Positions 16,231 to 24,321 of a DNA stretch of 38,030 bases are shown one piece after another. Below the pieces are notes generated by a model that worked only from the letters and a program-made list of their open reading frames with translations, was not told where the DNA came from and made no database searches. Within the stretch, counting starts at the first letter, position 1. Every line of letters starts with the position of its first letter. The translations under genes and the position numbers were made by a program. Origin of the DNA: Bacteroidota bacterium (GTDB lineage Bacteria > Bacteroidota > Bacteroidia > Palsa-948); NCBI GenBank assembly GCA_016213405.1, contig JACRAM010000092.1, positions 1-38,030 of the forward strand. Direction: 5' to 3'.

Positions 16231-18054
16231 ATGCTTCGTTCAAATACTTGTGGTGAGTTAACAATAAAAGATGCCGGCAAAACCGTCACGCTTTGCGGAT
16301 GGCTTGCGCGTTCGCGCGATTTAGGCGGAATGACTTTTATTGATCTGCGCGACAGATACGGAATCACTCAGTTGGTTTTTAATATGGAAACCAACAAAGA
16401 ATTGTGCGAGCAGGCAAGAAAACTAGGGCGGGAATTTGTTTTGAAAGCCACAGGAAAAGTCGCTGAGCGGAGCAATAAGAATTTAAAGATTCCTACGGGA
16501 AAAATTGAAATCATCGTAGATAAATTAGAAGTACTGAACGAATCCAAAACACCTCCTTTCACCATTGAAGACGATACAGATGGAGGCGATGAACTCAGAT
16601 TAAAGTATCGTTACCTGGATTTAAGAAGAACTCCTGTAAGAAATAATTTATTGCAGCGCCACAAAGTCGCGCAGGCAGTGCGCGAATATTTTGACGCAAA
16701 CGGTTTCACGGATGTGGAAACTCCTTTCCTTATCAAGTCAACTCCCGAAGGCGCGCGCGATTTTGTTGTTCCTTCACGAATGAATCAGGGCGAGTTCTAT
16801 GCGCTTCCTCAATCGCCTCAAACTTTCAAGCAACTTTTGATGGTTTCCGGTTTTGACAGATACTACCAGATCGTTCGTTGCTTCCGTGATGAAGATTTGC
16901 GTGCAGACCGCCAGCCCGAGTTCACGCAGATTGACTGCGAAATGAGTTTTGTGGAACAAGAAGATGTTGTGCAGATGTTCGAAGGAATGGTGAAACATAT
17001 TTTCAAAAAAGTGCGCGGACTTGAACTGCCGAAGTTTTCCAGAATGACTTATGCAGATGCAATGAAACAGTATGGCGTTGACAAACCCGATACAAGATTT
17101 GAAATGAAAATCATTGAACTGAAGTGCCCCACCCCGACCCTCCCCGTTAGGGAGGGAGAAAAGAAATCACAAGTCCTCCCCAACGGGGAGAATTTAGGAG
17201 GGGCTGGTTTTAAAGTTTTTGACGATGCAGAACTCATAGGAGGAATCTGTGCAAGTGGCTGCGCCAACTACACCCGCAAACAATTAGACAAACTCACCGA
17301 ATGGGTGAAGCGTCCGCAAATTGGAGCGGGTGGATTGGGTTATATCAAATACAATGCTGACGGAACATTAAAATCTTCTTTTGATAAATTCTTTGATGGG
17401 GCATCTCTGAAAAAAATCGCAGAGAAGTTTGCCGCCAAAGCAGGAGATTTGATTTTAATTCTCGCTGGAGCAGAAGCGAAAACCAGAAAAGCGCTGGGAG
17501 AACTTCGCCTGGAAATGGGAAACAAACTCGGCCTTCGCGACAAAAATAAATTTGAGTGCCTTTGGGTTGTAGACTTTCCGCTTTTAGAATGGAACGAAGA
17601 AGAACAGCGCTGGTTTGCAATGCATCACCCATTCACTTCTCCAAAGAATGAAGACATTCCTCTTTTTAACTCCCTCCCCTTCGGGGAGGGTCGGGGTGGG
17701 GCTTCTCCGAAAGCTAACGCTTATGATATGGTTGTGAACGGAGTAGAACTCGGTGGAGGTTCCATCCGCATTCACGACAGAAAACTTCAGGAACAAATGT
17801 TCAAAGTGTTGGGCTTAACAAAAGAAGAAGCAGAACGCAAATTCGGATTCATCCTCAACGCATTTGAATACGGAGCGCCACCTCACGGTGGAATTGCTTT
17901 TGGTTTTGACCGCCTCTGCTCTATGGTCATCAATAATGAAGATTACATCCGCGATTATATCGCCTTCCCTAAAAATAATTCAGGCAGAGACATAATGCTT
18001 GACTCTCCGGGCGATATTGATGAGAAATTGAAAAAAGAGTTAGGGTTGAAGTAG
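16231..18054 (+). CDS. aspS: Aspartyl-tRNA synthetase with two in-frame repeat insertions
   Basis: AspRS charges tRNA-Asp in the cytoplasm; the GAD domain marks it as bacterial-type class IIb. Order: anticodon-binding OB fold (about 1-105, [20 protein letters not shown]), catalytic core with motif 2 ([19 protein letters not shown], near 217-236), GAD insertion domain (about 285-420), GGGSIRIHD and motif 3 ([12 protein letters not shown], near 555). At 607 aa it is longer than usual by about the size of the insertions. Residues 299-325 ([20 protein letters not shown]...) interrupt the FE-K-IELx[10 protein letters not shown] region of the GAD domain. Residues 480-492 ([12 protein letters not shown]) replace the variable loop before [13 protein letters not shown]. 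All catalytic motifs are intact. The glmS gene follows after a split palindromic element. Confidence 0.96.
   Translation: MLRSNTCGELTIKDAGKTVTLCGWLARSRDLGGMTFIDLRDRYGITQLVFNMETNKELCEQARKLGREFVLKATGKVAERSNKNLKIPTGKIEIIVDKLEVLNESKTPPFTIEDDTDGGDELRLKYRYLDLRRTPVRNNLLQRHKVAQAVREYFDANGFTDVETPFLIKSTPEGARDFVVPSRMNQGEFYALPQSPQTFKQLLMVSGFDRYYQIVRCFRDEDLRADRQPEFTQIDCEMSFVEQEDVVQMFEGMVKHIFKKVRGLELPKFSRMTYADAMKQYGVDKPDTRFEMKIIELKCPTPTLPVREGEKKSQVLPNGENLGGAGFKVFDDAELIGGICASGCANYTRKQLDKLTEWVKRPQIGAGGLGYIKYNADGTLKSSFDKFFDGASLKKIAEKFAAKAGDLILILAGAEAKTRKALGELRLEMGNKLGLRDKNKFECLWVVDFPLLEWNEEEQRWFAMHHPFTSPKNEDIPLFNSLPFGEGRGGASPKANAYDMVVNGVELGGGSIRIHDRKLQEQMFKVLGLTKEEAERKFGFILNAFEYGAPPHGGIAFGFDRLCSMVINNEDYIRDYIAFPKNNSGRDIMLDSPGDIDEKLKKELGLK
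17125..17205 (+). repeat. Double-hairpin palindromic element inside aspS (copy 1)
   Basis: 81 bp, exactly 27 codons. TGCCCC end, hairpin CCCTCCCCGTTAGGGAGGG, spacer AGAAAAGAAATCACAAG, hairpin CTCCCCAACGGGGAG, then TTTAGGAGGGGCT. The spacer and second half closely match the copy in the cyclase gene, including the translated peptide [10 protein letters not shown]. Confidence 0.9.
17668..17704 (+). repeat. Single-hairpin half element inside aspS (copy 2)
   Basis: About 37 bp: an 8-bp perfect stem CCCTCCCC/GGGGAGGG with a TTC loop, then TCGGGGTGGGGCT. It is read in the same frame as the second half of copy 1, giving [11 protein letters not shown]. Confidence 0.85.
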
Positions 18055-18200
18055 TGGTCCCTCCCCATTAGGGAGGGAGAAAATTTCATTGCAAACAAAA
18101 TATCTTTCGTAAATTCGTGTTGAGCATTATTCTTTACCTTTTTCCTTTTGGAAAAACAATAAAAAGTCCTCCCTGAAGGGGAGGATTTAGGAGGGGCTCC
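18055..18200. repeat. Split palindromic element between aspS and glmS
   Basis: One half begins immediately after the aspS stop: stem CCCTCCC/GGGAGGG at 18059-18077, then AGAAAA. The other half is at 18165-18200: stem TCCTCCC/GGGAGGA, then TTTAGGAGGGGCT, ending 8 bp before the glmS ATG. They flank about 85 bp of A/T-rich DNA containing a further hairpin TTTTTCC/GGAAAAA at 18139-18156. The order of the halves matches a full element with a longer spacer. The AGGAGGGG string near 18188-18196 is an unusually good ribosome-binding sequence for this phylum. Confidence 0.75.
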
Positions 18201-18208
18201 TTAACTAT

Positions 18209-20047
18209 ATGTGTGGCATAGTTGGATACATCGGAAGCAAAGAAGCATACCCTGTTCTTATAAAGGGATTGCACCGCCTTGAATATCGCGGATACGACAG
18301 CGCAGGAATTGCTATTCTCAACAAGGAACTTCACGTTTACAAATGCAAAGGCAAAGTTGCCGACCTTGAAAAACACATAGATAAAAAAGATACGCACGGC
18401 ACCATCGGCATTGGGCACACACGCTGGGCAACGCACGGAGCACCCAACGACATCAACGCGCATCCGCATTTTTCGCAGACAAAAAAATTAGTCATCATTC
18501 ACAACGGCATCATTGAGAATTACGCATCGCTGAAAAAAGAATTAAAGAAACGCGGACATAAATTCCAGAGCGATACTGATACAGAGGTTCTCATCCACCT
18601 TATTGAAGATATTTATGTGAGCGAATCCGTTGAACTTGCGGAAGCAGTACGGCAAGCGCTGAACCAGGTAATCGGGGCGTACGCAATTGTAGTTTTATCA
18701 AAAGATAATCCCGATGAACTCATAGCGGCAAAAAAATCCAGCCCGCTCGTGATTGGCATCGGCAAGAATGAATATTTCATTGCGTCAGATGCAACCCCGA
18801 TTGTGGAGTACACAAAAAATGTGGTCTATCTCGAAGACGAACACATTGCTGTCATTCCCAGAAAAGGAAAACTGCAAATCAAAACCATCCGCAACAAAGT
18901 AAAAACTCCCTACATACAAACGCTTGAACTGAAACTCGAAGCGCTGGAGAAAGGCGGCTATCCGCATTTCATGCTCAAGGAAATTTACGAGCAGCCACGT
19001 TCCATCCGCGACAGCATGCGCGGAAGATTGGTGGCGAAAGAAGGAAAAGTAAATCTCGGAGGAATAAAAGATTACGAGCAGAAGATGATAAATGCCAAGC
19101 GAATTATTTTTGTCGCCTGCGGAACTTCCTGGCATGCTGGTCTCGTTGGAGAATATTTATTTGAAGACCTCGCACGCATTCCCGTAGAAGTGGAATACGC
19201 CTCTGAATTCCGCTATAGAAATCCGATCATTGGAGAAGACGATGTCGTGATTGCCATTTCACAATCAGGTGAAACAGCCGACACGCTTGCCGCCATCGAA
19301 CTCGCCAAATCAAAAGGAGCAACCATCATCGGAATCTGTAATGTGGTCGGCTCCACCATTCCGCGCACTACGCACGCTGGCTCTTACACACATGCTGGAC
19401 CGGAAATCGGAGTTGCCTCAACAAAAGCATTCACCGCGCAAATCACTGTGCTCACGCTGATGGCGCTTCGCATCGCGAGAAAAAAAGGTTCTATCTCCGA
19501 GTCAAGATATTATGAACTGATAAACGAATTAAACGCAATTCCGGAAAAAGTAGAAAAAGTGCTGAAAAAAAATGACGAAGTAAAAAAACTCGCAAAGATA
19601 TTCAAAGACGTAAAAAACTTTCTCTATCTCGGACGCGGATACACATTTCCCGTTGCCCTCGAAGGCGCACTCAAGCTCAAAGAAATTTCTTACATCCACG
19701 CAGAAGGTTATCCCGCTGCGGAAATGAAACACGGTCCCATCGCGCTCATAGACGAAAACATGCCCGTGGTCGTCATTGCCGCAAAAGGCGCCTGGTATGA
19801 AAAAATGATGAGCAACATACAGGAAGTGAAAGCACGCAAAGGAAAAATCATCGCCATCGTCACCGAGCGCGACAAATCCGTGAAGCAGCATGCCGATTAC
19901 GTCATTGAAATTCCCGAAACTGATGAAATCCTCGTTCCCCTCATTTCCGTCATCCCGCTCCAACTCCTCGCCTACCACATTGCCGTCATGCGCGGATGCA
20001 ATGTTGACCAGCCAAGAAATTTAGCGAAGAGTGTAACCGTAGAATAA
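18209..20047 (+). CDS. glmS: Glutamine-fructose-6-phosphate aminotransferase (isomerizing)
   Basis: GlmS makes glucosamine-6-phosphate from fructose-6-phosphate and glutamine, the entry to peptidoglycan and lipid A amino sugars, in the cytoplasm. At 612 aa it is full length. MCGIVGYIG places the catalytic Cys at position 2, which fixes the start at 18209. The glutaminase domain has HTRWATHG and HNGIIENY. Two SIS domains follow, with ACGTSWHAG and SQSGETADT in the first and YLGRGYTFPVALEGALKLKE in the second, and the invariant C-terminus (NVDQPRNLAKSVTVE) is intact. No glmS riboswitch-ribozyme is evident in the 154-bp leader; instead that leader holds a split palindromic element. pheT follows after 42 bp on the same strand. 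Confidence 0.97.
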   Translation: MCGIVGYIGSKEAYPVLIKGLHRLEYRGYDSAGIAILNKELHVYKCKGKVADLEKHIDKKDTHGTIGIGHTRWATHGAPNDINAHPHFSQTKKLVIIHNGIIENYASLKKELKKRGHKFQSDTDTEVLIHLIEDIYVSESVELAEAVRQALNQVIGAYAIVVLSKDNPDELIAAKKSSPLVIGIGKNEYFIASDATPIVEYTKNVVYLEDEHIAVIPRKGKLQIKTIRNKVKTPYIQTLELKLEALEKGGYPHFMLKEIYEQPRSIRDSMRGRLVAKEGKVNLGGIKDYEQKMINAKRIIFVACGTSWHAGLVGEYLFEDLARIPVEVEYASEFRYRNPIIGEDDVVIAISQSGETADTLAAIELAKSKGATIIGICNVVGSTIPRTTHAGSYTHAGPEIGVASTKAFTAQITVLTLMALRIARKKGSISESRYYELINELNAIPEKVEKVLKKNDEVKKLAKIFKDVKNFLYLGRGYTFPVALEGALKLKEISYIHAEGYPAAEMKHGPIALIDENMPVVVIAAKGAWYEKMMSNIQEVKARKGKIIAIVTERDKSVKQHADYVIEIPETDEILVPLISVIPLQLLAYHIAVMRGCNVDQPRNLAKSVTVE

Positions 20048-20089
20048 AGGTTATACCCTTCGAGAGAGATTTTTTTACCTTTGTCTCCT

Positions 20090-22579
20090 ATGAAAATCTC
20101 ATTCAACTGGCTCAATCAATATATTGCCTTAGATATTTCTCCTGAGAAAACCGCTGAACTTTTAACCGACTGCGGTCTCGAAGTAGAAAGCGTTGAAAAG
20201 CACGAAACCATAAAAGGCGGGTTGGAAGGATGCGTAATCGGTGAAGTAAAGACAAAAGAAAAGCATCCTGATGCCGACCGATTAAGTTTAACGACTGTGG
20301 ACATCGGCACTGGAACACTTCTTAATATTGTCTGCGGTGCACAGAATGTTGCGATCGGACAAAAAGTAGTGGTGGCAACTGTCGGTGCAACCATTTATCC
20401 CGGCAAAGGCGAGCCCATCACACTGAAGAAAGCAAAAATACGCGGAGCTGTTTCCGAAGGAATGATTTGCGCGGAAGATGAACTCGGCTTGGGAACTTCC
20501 CATGAAGGAATCTTGGTTTTGGATTCAAAAGCAAAGACTGGAACTCCGGCAAAAGAATATTTTTCCCAAAGGGATGGATACCCAAAAGTAGAAAGCGATT
20601 CTGTTCTTGAGATCGGTCTTACACCCAACCGCTCTGATGCCTCTTCGCATATTGGAGTTGCGAAAGATTTATTTGCTGTGCTCAACTGGAAGCTCGCGGA
20701 AAATAAATACGAACTGAATGTTCCTTCCGTAGATGATTTTACTGTCCAAACATCAAAAGTTTTGGAAACTTTTGATGTTGTTGTAGAAGATAAAGATGCC
20801 TGCCCAAGATATTCAGGCGTTACCATTTCAGGAGTTACCATTAAAGAATCTCCCGACTGGCTGAAGAAAAGATTGCTCTCTATTGGGCAGAAGCCCATAA
20901 ATAATATTGTTGACGCCACCAATTTTGTTTTGCACGAACTCGGACAGCCCTTGCACGCGTTTGACGCAGATAAAATTTCAGGCAGGAAAGTAGTTGTGAA
21001 AAAACTTTCAGCAGGAGCAAAATTCACCACGCTGGATGAAGTTGAACGAACGCTGACTGCCGATGACTTAATGATTTGTTCTGATACAGAACCCATGTGC
21101 ATCGCGGGAGTTTTCGGAGGAATGAAATCGGGAGTTTCTGCTGATACAAAAAATATTTTTTTAGAGAGCGCTTACTTCTCCCCTGCTTCCATCCGCAGAA
21201 GTTCCAAGCATCATGGATTAAAAACAGATGCTTCGTTCCGTTTTGAAAGAGGCGCTGACCCGAACATCACGGTTTACGCATTGCAGAGAGCCTCTCTTTT
21301 AATTAAAGAGGTCGCTGGCGGAAAAATCTCTTCCGACATCGTGGATGTTTATCCCCATCCTATCGAGGAAAAGAAAGTTGCTTTATCTTATCACAACCTT
21401 GACCGGCTCATCGGAAAACAAATTGACCGCGCGCAGATAAAACGAATACTGCAATTACTCGGCAATGAAGTTGTAACAGAAGGCGGAGAAACACTTTTAC
21501 TTTCTGTGCCTACAAATAAAACGGATGTAACCGGTGAAGAAGACATCGCGGAAGAAATCCTGAGAATCTATGGATGTAACAACATTGAAATTCCTTCTGC
21601 AGTACGCTCATCGCTTTCGTATGTTTCAAAACCGGATACAGAAAAACTCCGCAATACAATTTCTGATTTGCTCTGCGGATTCGGATTCAATGAGATTATG
21701 TCAAACTCACTGACCAACTCTGAATATCTTTCTTTGTTGTCATCCAACTCCCTCCCTGAAGGGGAGGATTTGGGAGAGGCTTCAGTTTTTCTTCTCAATC
21801 CGCTCAGCCCTGAATTAAATATTCTCCGCCCTACTCTTCTTTTTAGCGGACTGGAAGCAATTGCGTACAACCAGAACAGGAAGAATGCCGACTTGAAATT
21901 GTTCGAATTCGGAAAAGCATATCGTATGCAATCAGGAAAAGAAAATTTTTCTGAGACAAATCATCTCGCGTTATTTCTCTGCGGACAAAAACAAGGGGAA
22001 AGTTGGGGTGGGCAGAAAGGAAGCGTTGACTTTTTTCATCTGAAATCTTTCACAGATAATATTCTAAAGCGTTTGGGAATAGAAGCAGAACAAGTTTCTG
22101 AAATGAGTTCTGACATTCTTTCTTCCGGATTAGCGTATGAAACTAAAAAGAAAAAAATTGTTGAACTTGGCTGGATAAAGAAATCCTTCCTGAAAAAATT
22201 TGACATCAGGCAGGAAGTGTTTTATGCTGACTTCAACTGGGATGTTATTATTGAATTAGTGAAATCATCTTCTATCCGCTTTAAAGAAATTCCAAAGTTT
22301 CCGGAAGTGAGGCGCGACCTTGCTTTGGTTGTTGATCAAAAAGTAAAATATGAATTACTGGAATCACTCGCTTATCAAACAGAAAAAATTCTTCTGAAGA
22401 ATGTAAACTTGTTTGATGTGTATGAGGGAGATAAAATAGAACAAGGAAAGAAATCTTACGCTTTGAGTTTTATTCTGCAGGATGAAAACGCCACGCTCAC
22501 CGATAAAGAAGTGGATGGTGTGATGCAGAAATTAATCAAGACCTATCAGGAAAAAGCTAAAGCTGTAATCCGCTCCTGA
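20090..22579 (+). CDS. pheT: Phenylalanyl-tRNA synthetase beta subunit with a small repeat insertion
   Basis: PheT is the non-catalytic partner of PheS in the heterotetrameric class II enzyme that charges tRNA-Phe. I start it at the ATG at 20090 (MKISFNWLNQYI, 829 aa); the TTG frame start at 20081 adds nothing conserved. Domains in order: tRNA-binding OB fold (about 40-150, VKTKEKHPDADRLSLTTVDIG), B3/B4 editing region (210-380, with NIVDATNFVLHELGQPLHAFD and RFERGADPN), B5 (405-480, ending DVTGEEDIAEEI), catalytic-like core (490-700) and the ferredoxin-fold anticodon-binding domain (735-829, FPEVRRDLALVVD). Residues 553-564 (SNSLPEGEDLGEAS) are a half palindromic element inserted just before FLLNPLSPELNILR. 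pheS is not in this window. Confidence 0.96.
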   Translation: MKISFNWLNQYIALDISPEKTAELLTDCGLEVESVEKHETIKGGLEGCVIGEVKTKEKHPDADRLSLTTVDIGTGTLLNIVCGAQNVAIGQKVVVATVGATIYPGKGEPITLKKAKIRGAVSEGMICAEDELGLGTSHEGILVLDSKAKTGTPAKEYFSQRDGYPKVESDSVLEIGLTPNRSDASSHIGVAKDLFAVLNWKLAENKYELNVPSVDDFTVQTSKVLETFDVVVEDKDACPRYSGVTISGVTIKESPDWLKKRLLSIGQKPINNIVDATNFVLHELGQPLHAFDADKISGRKVVVKKLSAGAKFTTLDEVERTLTADDLMICSDTEPMCIAGVFGGMKSGVSADTKNIFLESAYFSPASIRRSSKHHGLKTDASFRFERGADPNITVYALQRASLLIKEVAGGKISSDIVDVYPHPIEEKKVALSYHNLDRLIGKQIDRAQIKRILQLLGNEVVTEGGETLLLSVPTNKTDVTGEEDIAEEILRIYGCNNIEIPSAVRSSLSYVSKPDTEKLRNTISDLLCGFGFNEIMSNSLTNSEYLSLLSSNSLPEGEDLGEASVFLLNPLSPELNILRPTLLFSGLEAIAYNQNRKNADLKLFEFGKAYRMQSGKENFSETNHLALFLCGQKQGESWGGQKGSVDFFHLKSFTDNILKRLGIEAEQVSEMSSDILSSGLAYETKKKKIVELGWIKKSFLKKFDIRQEVFYADFNWDVIIELVKSSSIRFKEIPKFPEVRRDLALVVDQKVKYELLESLAYQTEKILLKNVNLFDVYEGDKIEQGKKSYALSFILQDENATLTDKEVDGVMQKLIKTYQEKAKAVIRS
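21746..21782 (+). repeat. Single-hairpin half element inside pheT
   Basis: About 37 bp: ACTCCCTCCCTGAAGGGGAGG then ATTTGGGAGAGGCTT. Closest to the half element just upstream of glmS. It is translated in the same frame as the aspS half (SLPEGEDLGEA). Confidence 0.85.
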
Positions 22580-22586
22580 AACAAAA

Positions 22587-22616
22587 AAAGGCCGGAAAAC
22601 TCCAGCCTTTTATCTT
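22587..22616. terminator. Bidirectional terminator between pheT and a convergent surface-protein gene
   Basis: AAAGGC-C-GGA-AAAC-TCC-A-GCCTTT forms a stem with one mismatch, flanked by A-runs on the left and TTTTATCTTT on the right. It lies 7 bp past the pheT stop and 17 bp before the stop of the minus-strand gene, so it can serve both. Confidence 0.75.
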
Positions 22617-22632
22617 TAAAAAATATTTTCTT

Positions 22633-24249
22633 CTACTCTTTCGAAACAATCATCTTCTTTGTGATTTCACCTGCAGCAGATTTTATTTTAACAAAATAAG
22701 TTCCTGAAGGTAAAGTTGAAATAGTCAAACCGTATTTCCCTTTATCATTAACTATTTGTGATTTTAATACTTCTGCTCCTATAAGATTAAAAACAGTGAT
22801 GTATACTTTTTCATTCGCAAACCCATTTTTAAATTCCAGAAACACAATATCAGATGCAGGATTGGGAACAAGTTTTACATCATTTGACGAAGCATATTCA
22901 TTAATTCCTGTTGAAAGGATGGTAACCGTTGAACAACTTGTTACACCGCTGCTGCATCCGTCTGTTTGCACTGTAAGACAAACGGTATATGTTCCAACTG
23001 AGGAATAGACGTGCGAAGGATTACAATTTACAGAAGTGTTGCCATCGCCAAAATCCCAAAAGCAGGAAACAGAACCGGCAGAATTATTTGTCAGTGTTAC
23101 TGTATTTGTGCTTACTGATGAATAAAAATTCGCCTGCGCGGGAGTAAGAACATAATTTGCCTTGAAACTGTATCCCGCCCATGGTGTTACGATGCAAGAA
23201 ATAGTATCACCGGCAACGGGACTACTGATGGTTGTTGCTTCTGTAGTATCTCCATTTTCCCACATATATTTTGAATTAGGTTCTGACCGGGAATTAATAA
23301 CAACAGAAGATCCGGGGCAATACCGCGGAGAGTAAAGAATTCCATCACAGTCAAAATCAACATAGCTGTAAGCCCAGTGCCCGCACTGTGCGCAGTCAAC
23401 ATTGGTAACAACCATGGTGAGCGTTTGTCCTATATATTGCGCCAAATGCAGCCCTCGCATCGTCCATGGTTTATACTGGTCTGTTCCGGCATATCCGCAT
23501 CCGGTTCCGCTCACACCATAAAACCCAGGTATGCTTGGAGCACCTACATAAATAAAATATGACCCAAGAACTGTATCTCCGTTAGGAGCCAGAAGCATGA
23601 TTTCAAAATAGGGTTGGTCTGTCCATGCGTGTCCGGCATCTTCTAAAACAATTGCATAGGAAAAAGTAAAGTCGGTATCGGAAACTGTTACATAAAAAGG
23701 ATATGTTAACTGTTCAGCAACGCATCCAGCCAGACACATTTCTCCAAGCTCAATAGAATTGTTTCCGAAGTTCGGGCAGACAACAGGAATAGTTGGATCA
23801 CCGACATTGGGTCCTGGAGTATTATTGTCAATAGCGGCACCAGATGTAATTGTAAAGTTTGGCACTACGGGAATGCTTGCCGGAGGTGTCCATGTTTGAA
23901 TATGTCCTGAACTAACAGTGCCGACATCTCCCACCCATGCTCCCCATCCGTTTTCTGCTCCCATATCAGTACAAATAGCATTGGTTACGGGCGCCTGATT
24001 TCTACTAACTCTTTTCCAATCTACATTTTTTCCTCTCTGGAATAATTTTCTGCGCTTCTCTATTAACGTATTTATCACTTGTACGGATAAGCCATCTGCT
24101 TTCATTTTTTCTCTTAGTTGCACTTCATCAAAACCATCGGCATTATCCTTTGAGATAATGATTGAATTTTCCTGATTTATTTGTTGTGCGATGGAATGCC
24201 CACTGAAGATGACAGCGGCAACGATTAAGAGAGAGTAATTTTTTTTCAT
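22633..24249 (-). CDS. Surface protein A of a paralogous trio: novel N-module, one PKD, T9SS type A domain
   Basis: The 538-aa protein starts with a signal peptide (MKKNYSLLIVAAVIFSGHSI). Residues of about 37-80 are a charged helical segment (FDEVQLREKMKADGLSVQV...RGKNVDW). About 90-310 is a beta-rich module shared with the next two genes; its marks are DMGAENGWGAWVGD, TPGPNVGDPTIPVVCP, AGCVAEQLTYPFYV, YAIVLEDAGH, YKPWTMRGLHL and CAQCGHWAYSYVDFDC. A short Ig-like stretch and one PKD (CFWDFGDGNTSVNCNPSHVY) follow, then a type A sorting domain (LVPNPASDIVFLEF...SGTYFVKIKS). I cannot name the shared module. Ligand unknown. It is the most downstream of the trio, 72 bp after the next paralog. Confidence 0.85.
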   Translation of the reverse strand: MKKNYSLLIVAAVIFSGHSIAQQINQENSIIISKDNADGFDEVQLREKMKADGLSVQVINTLIEKRRKLFQRGKNVDWKRVSRNQAPVTNAICTDMGAENGWGAWVGDVGTVSSGHIQTWTPPASIPVVPNFTITSGAAIDNNTPGPNVGDPTIPVVCPNFGNNSIELGEMCLAGCVAEQLTYPFYVTVSDTDFTFSYAIVLEDAGHAWTDQPYFEIMLLAPNGDTVLGSYFIYVGAPSIPGFYGVSGTGCGYAGTDQYKPWTMRGLHLAQYIGQTLTMVVTNVDCAQCGHWAYSYVDFDCDGILYSPRYCPGSSVVINSRSEPNSKYMWENGDTTEATTISSPVAGDTISCIVTPWAGYSFKANYVLTPAQANFYSSVSTNTVTLTNNSAGSVSCFWDFGDGNTSVNCNPSHVYSSVGTYTVCLTVQTDGCSSGVTSCSTVTILSTGINEYASSNDVKLVPNPASDIVFLEFKNGFANEKVYITVFNLIGAEVLKSQIVNDKGKYGLTISTLPSGTYFVKIKSAAGEITKKMIVSKE

Positions 24250-24321
24250 GGAGTTATGTTATTAGTGATTACGAAGTGTATGTACGTTGTTCAAGAAAAA
24301 AAGTTACAGTAAAAAATCTTT

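Noticed and set aside
18055-18208. glmS riboswitch-ribozyme
   Set aside because: The leader is only 154 bp and is explained by repeat halves and A/T-rich DNA; no ribozyme core pattern is seen.
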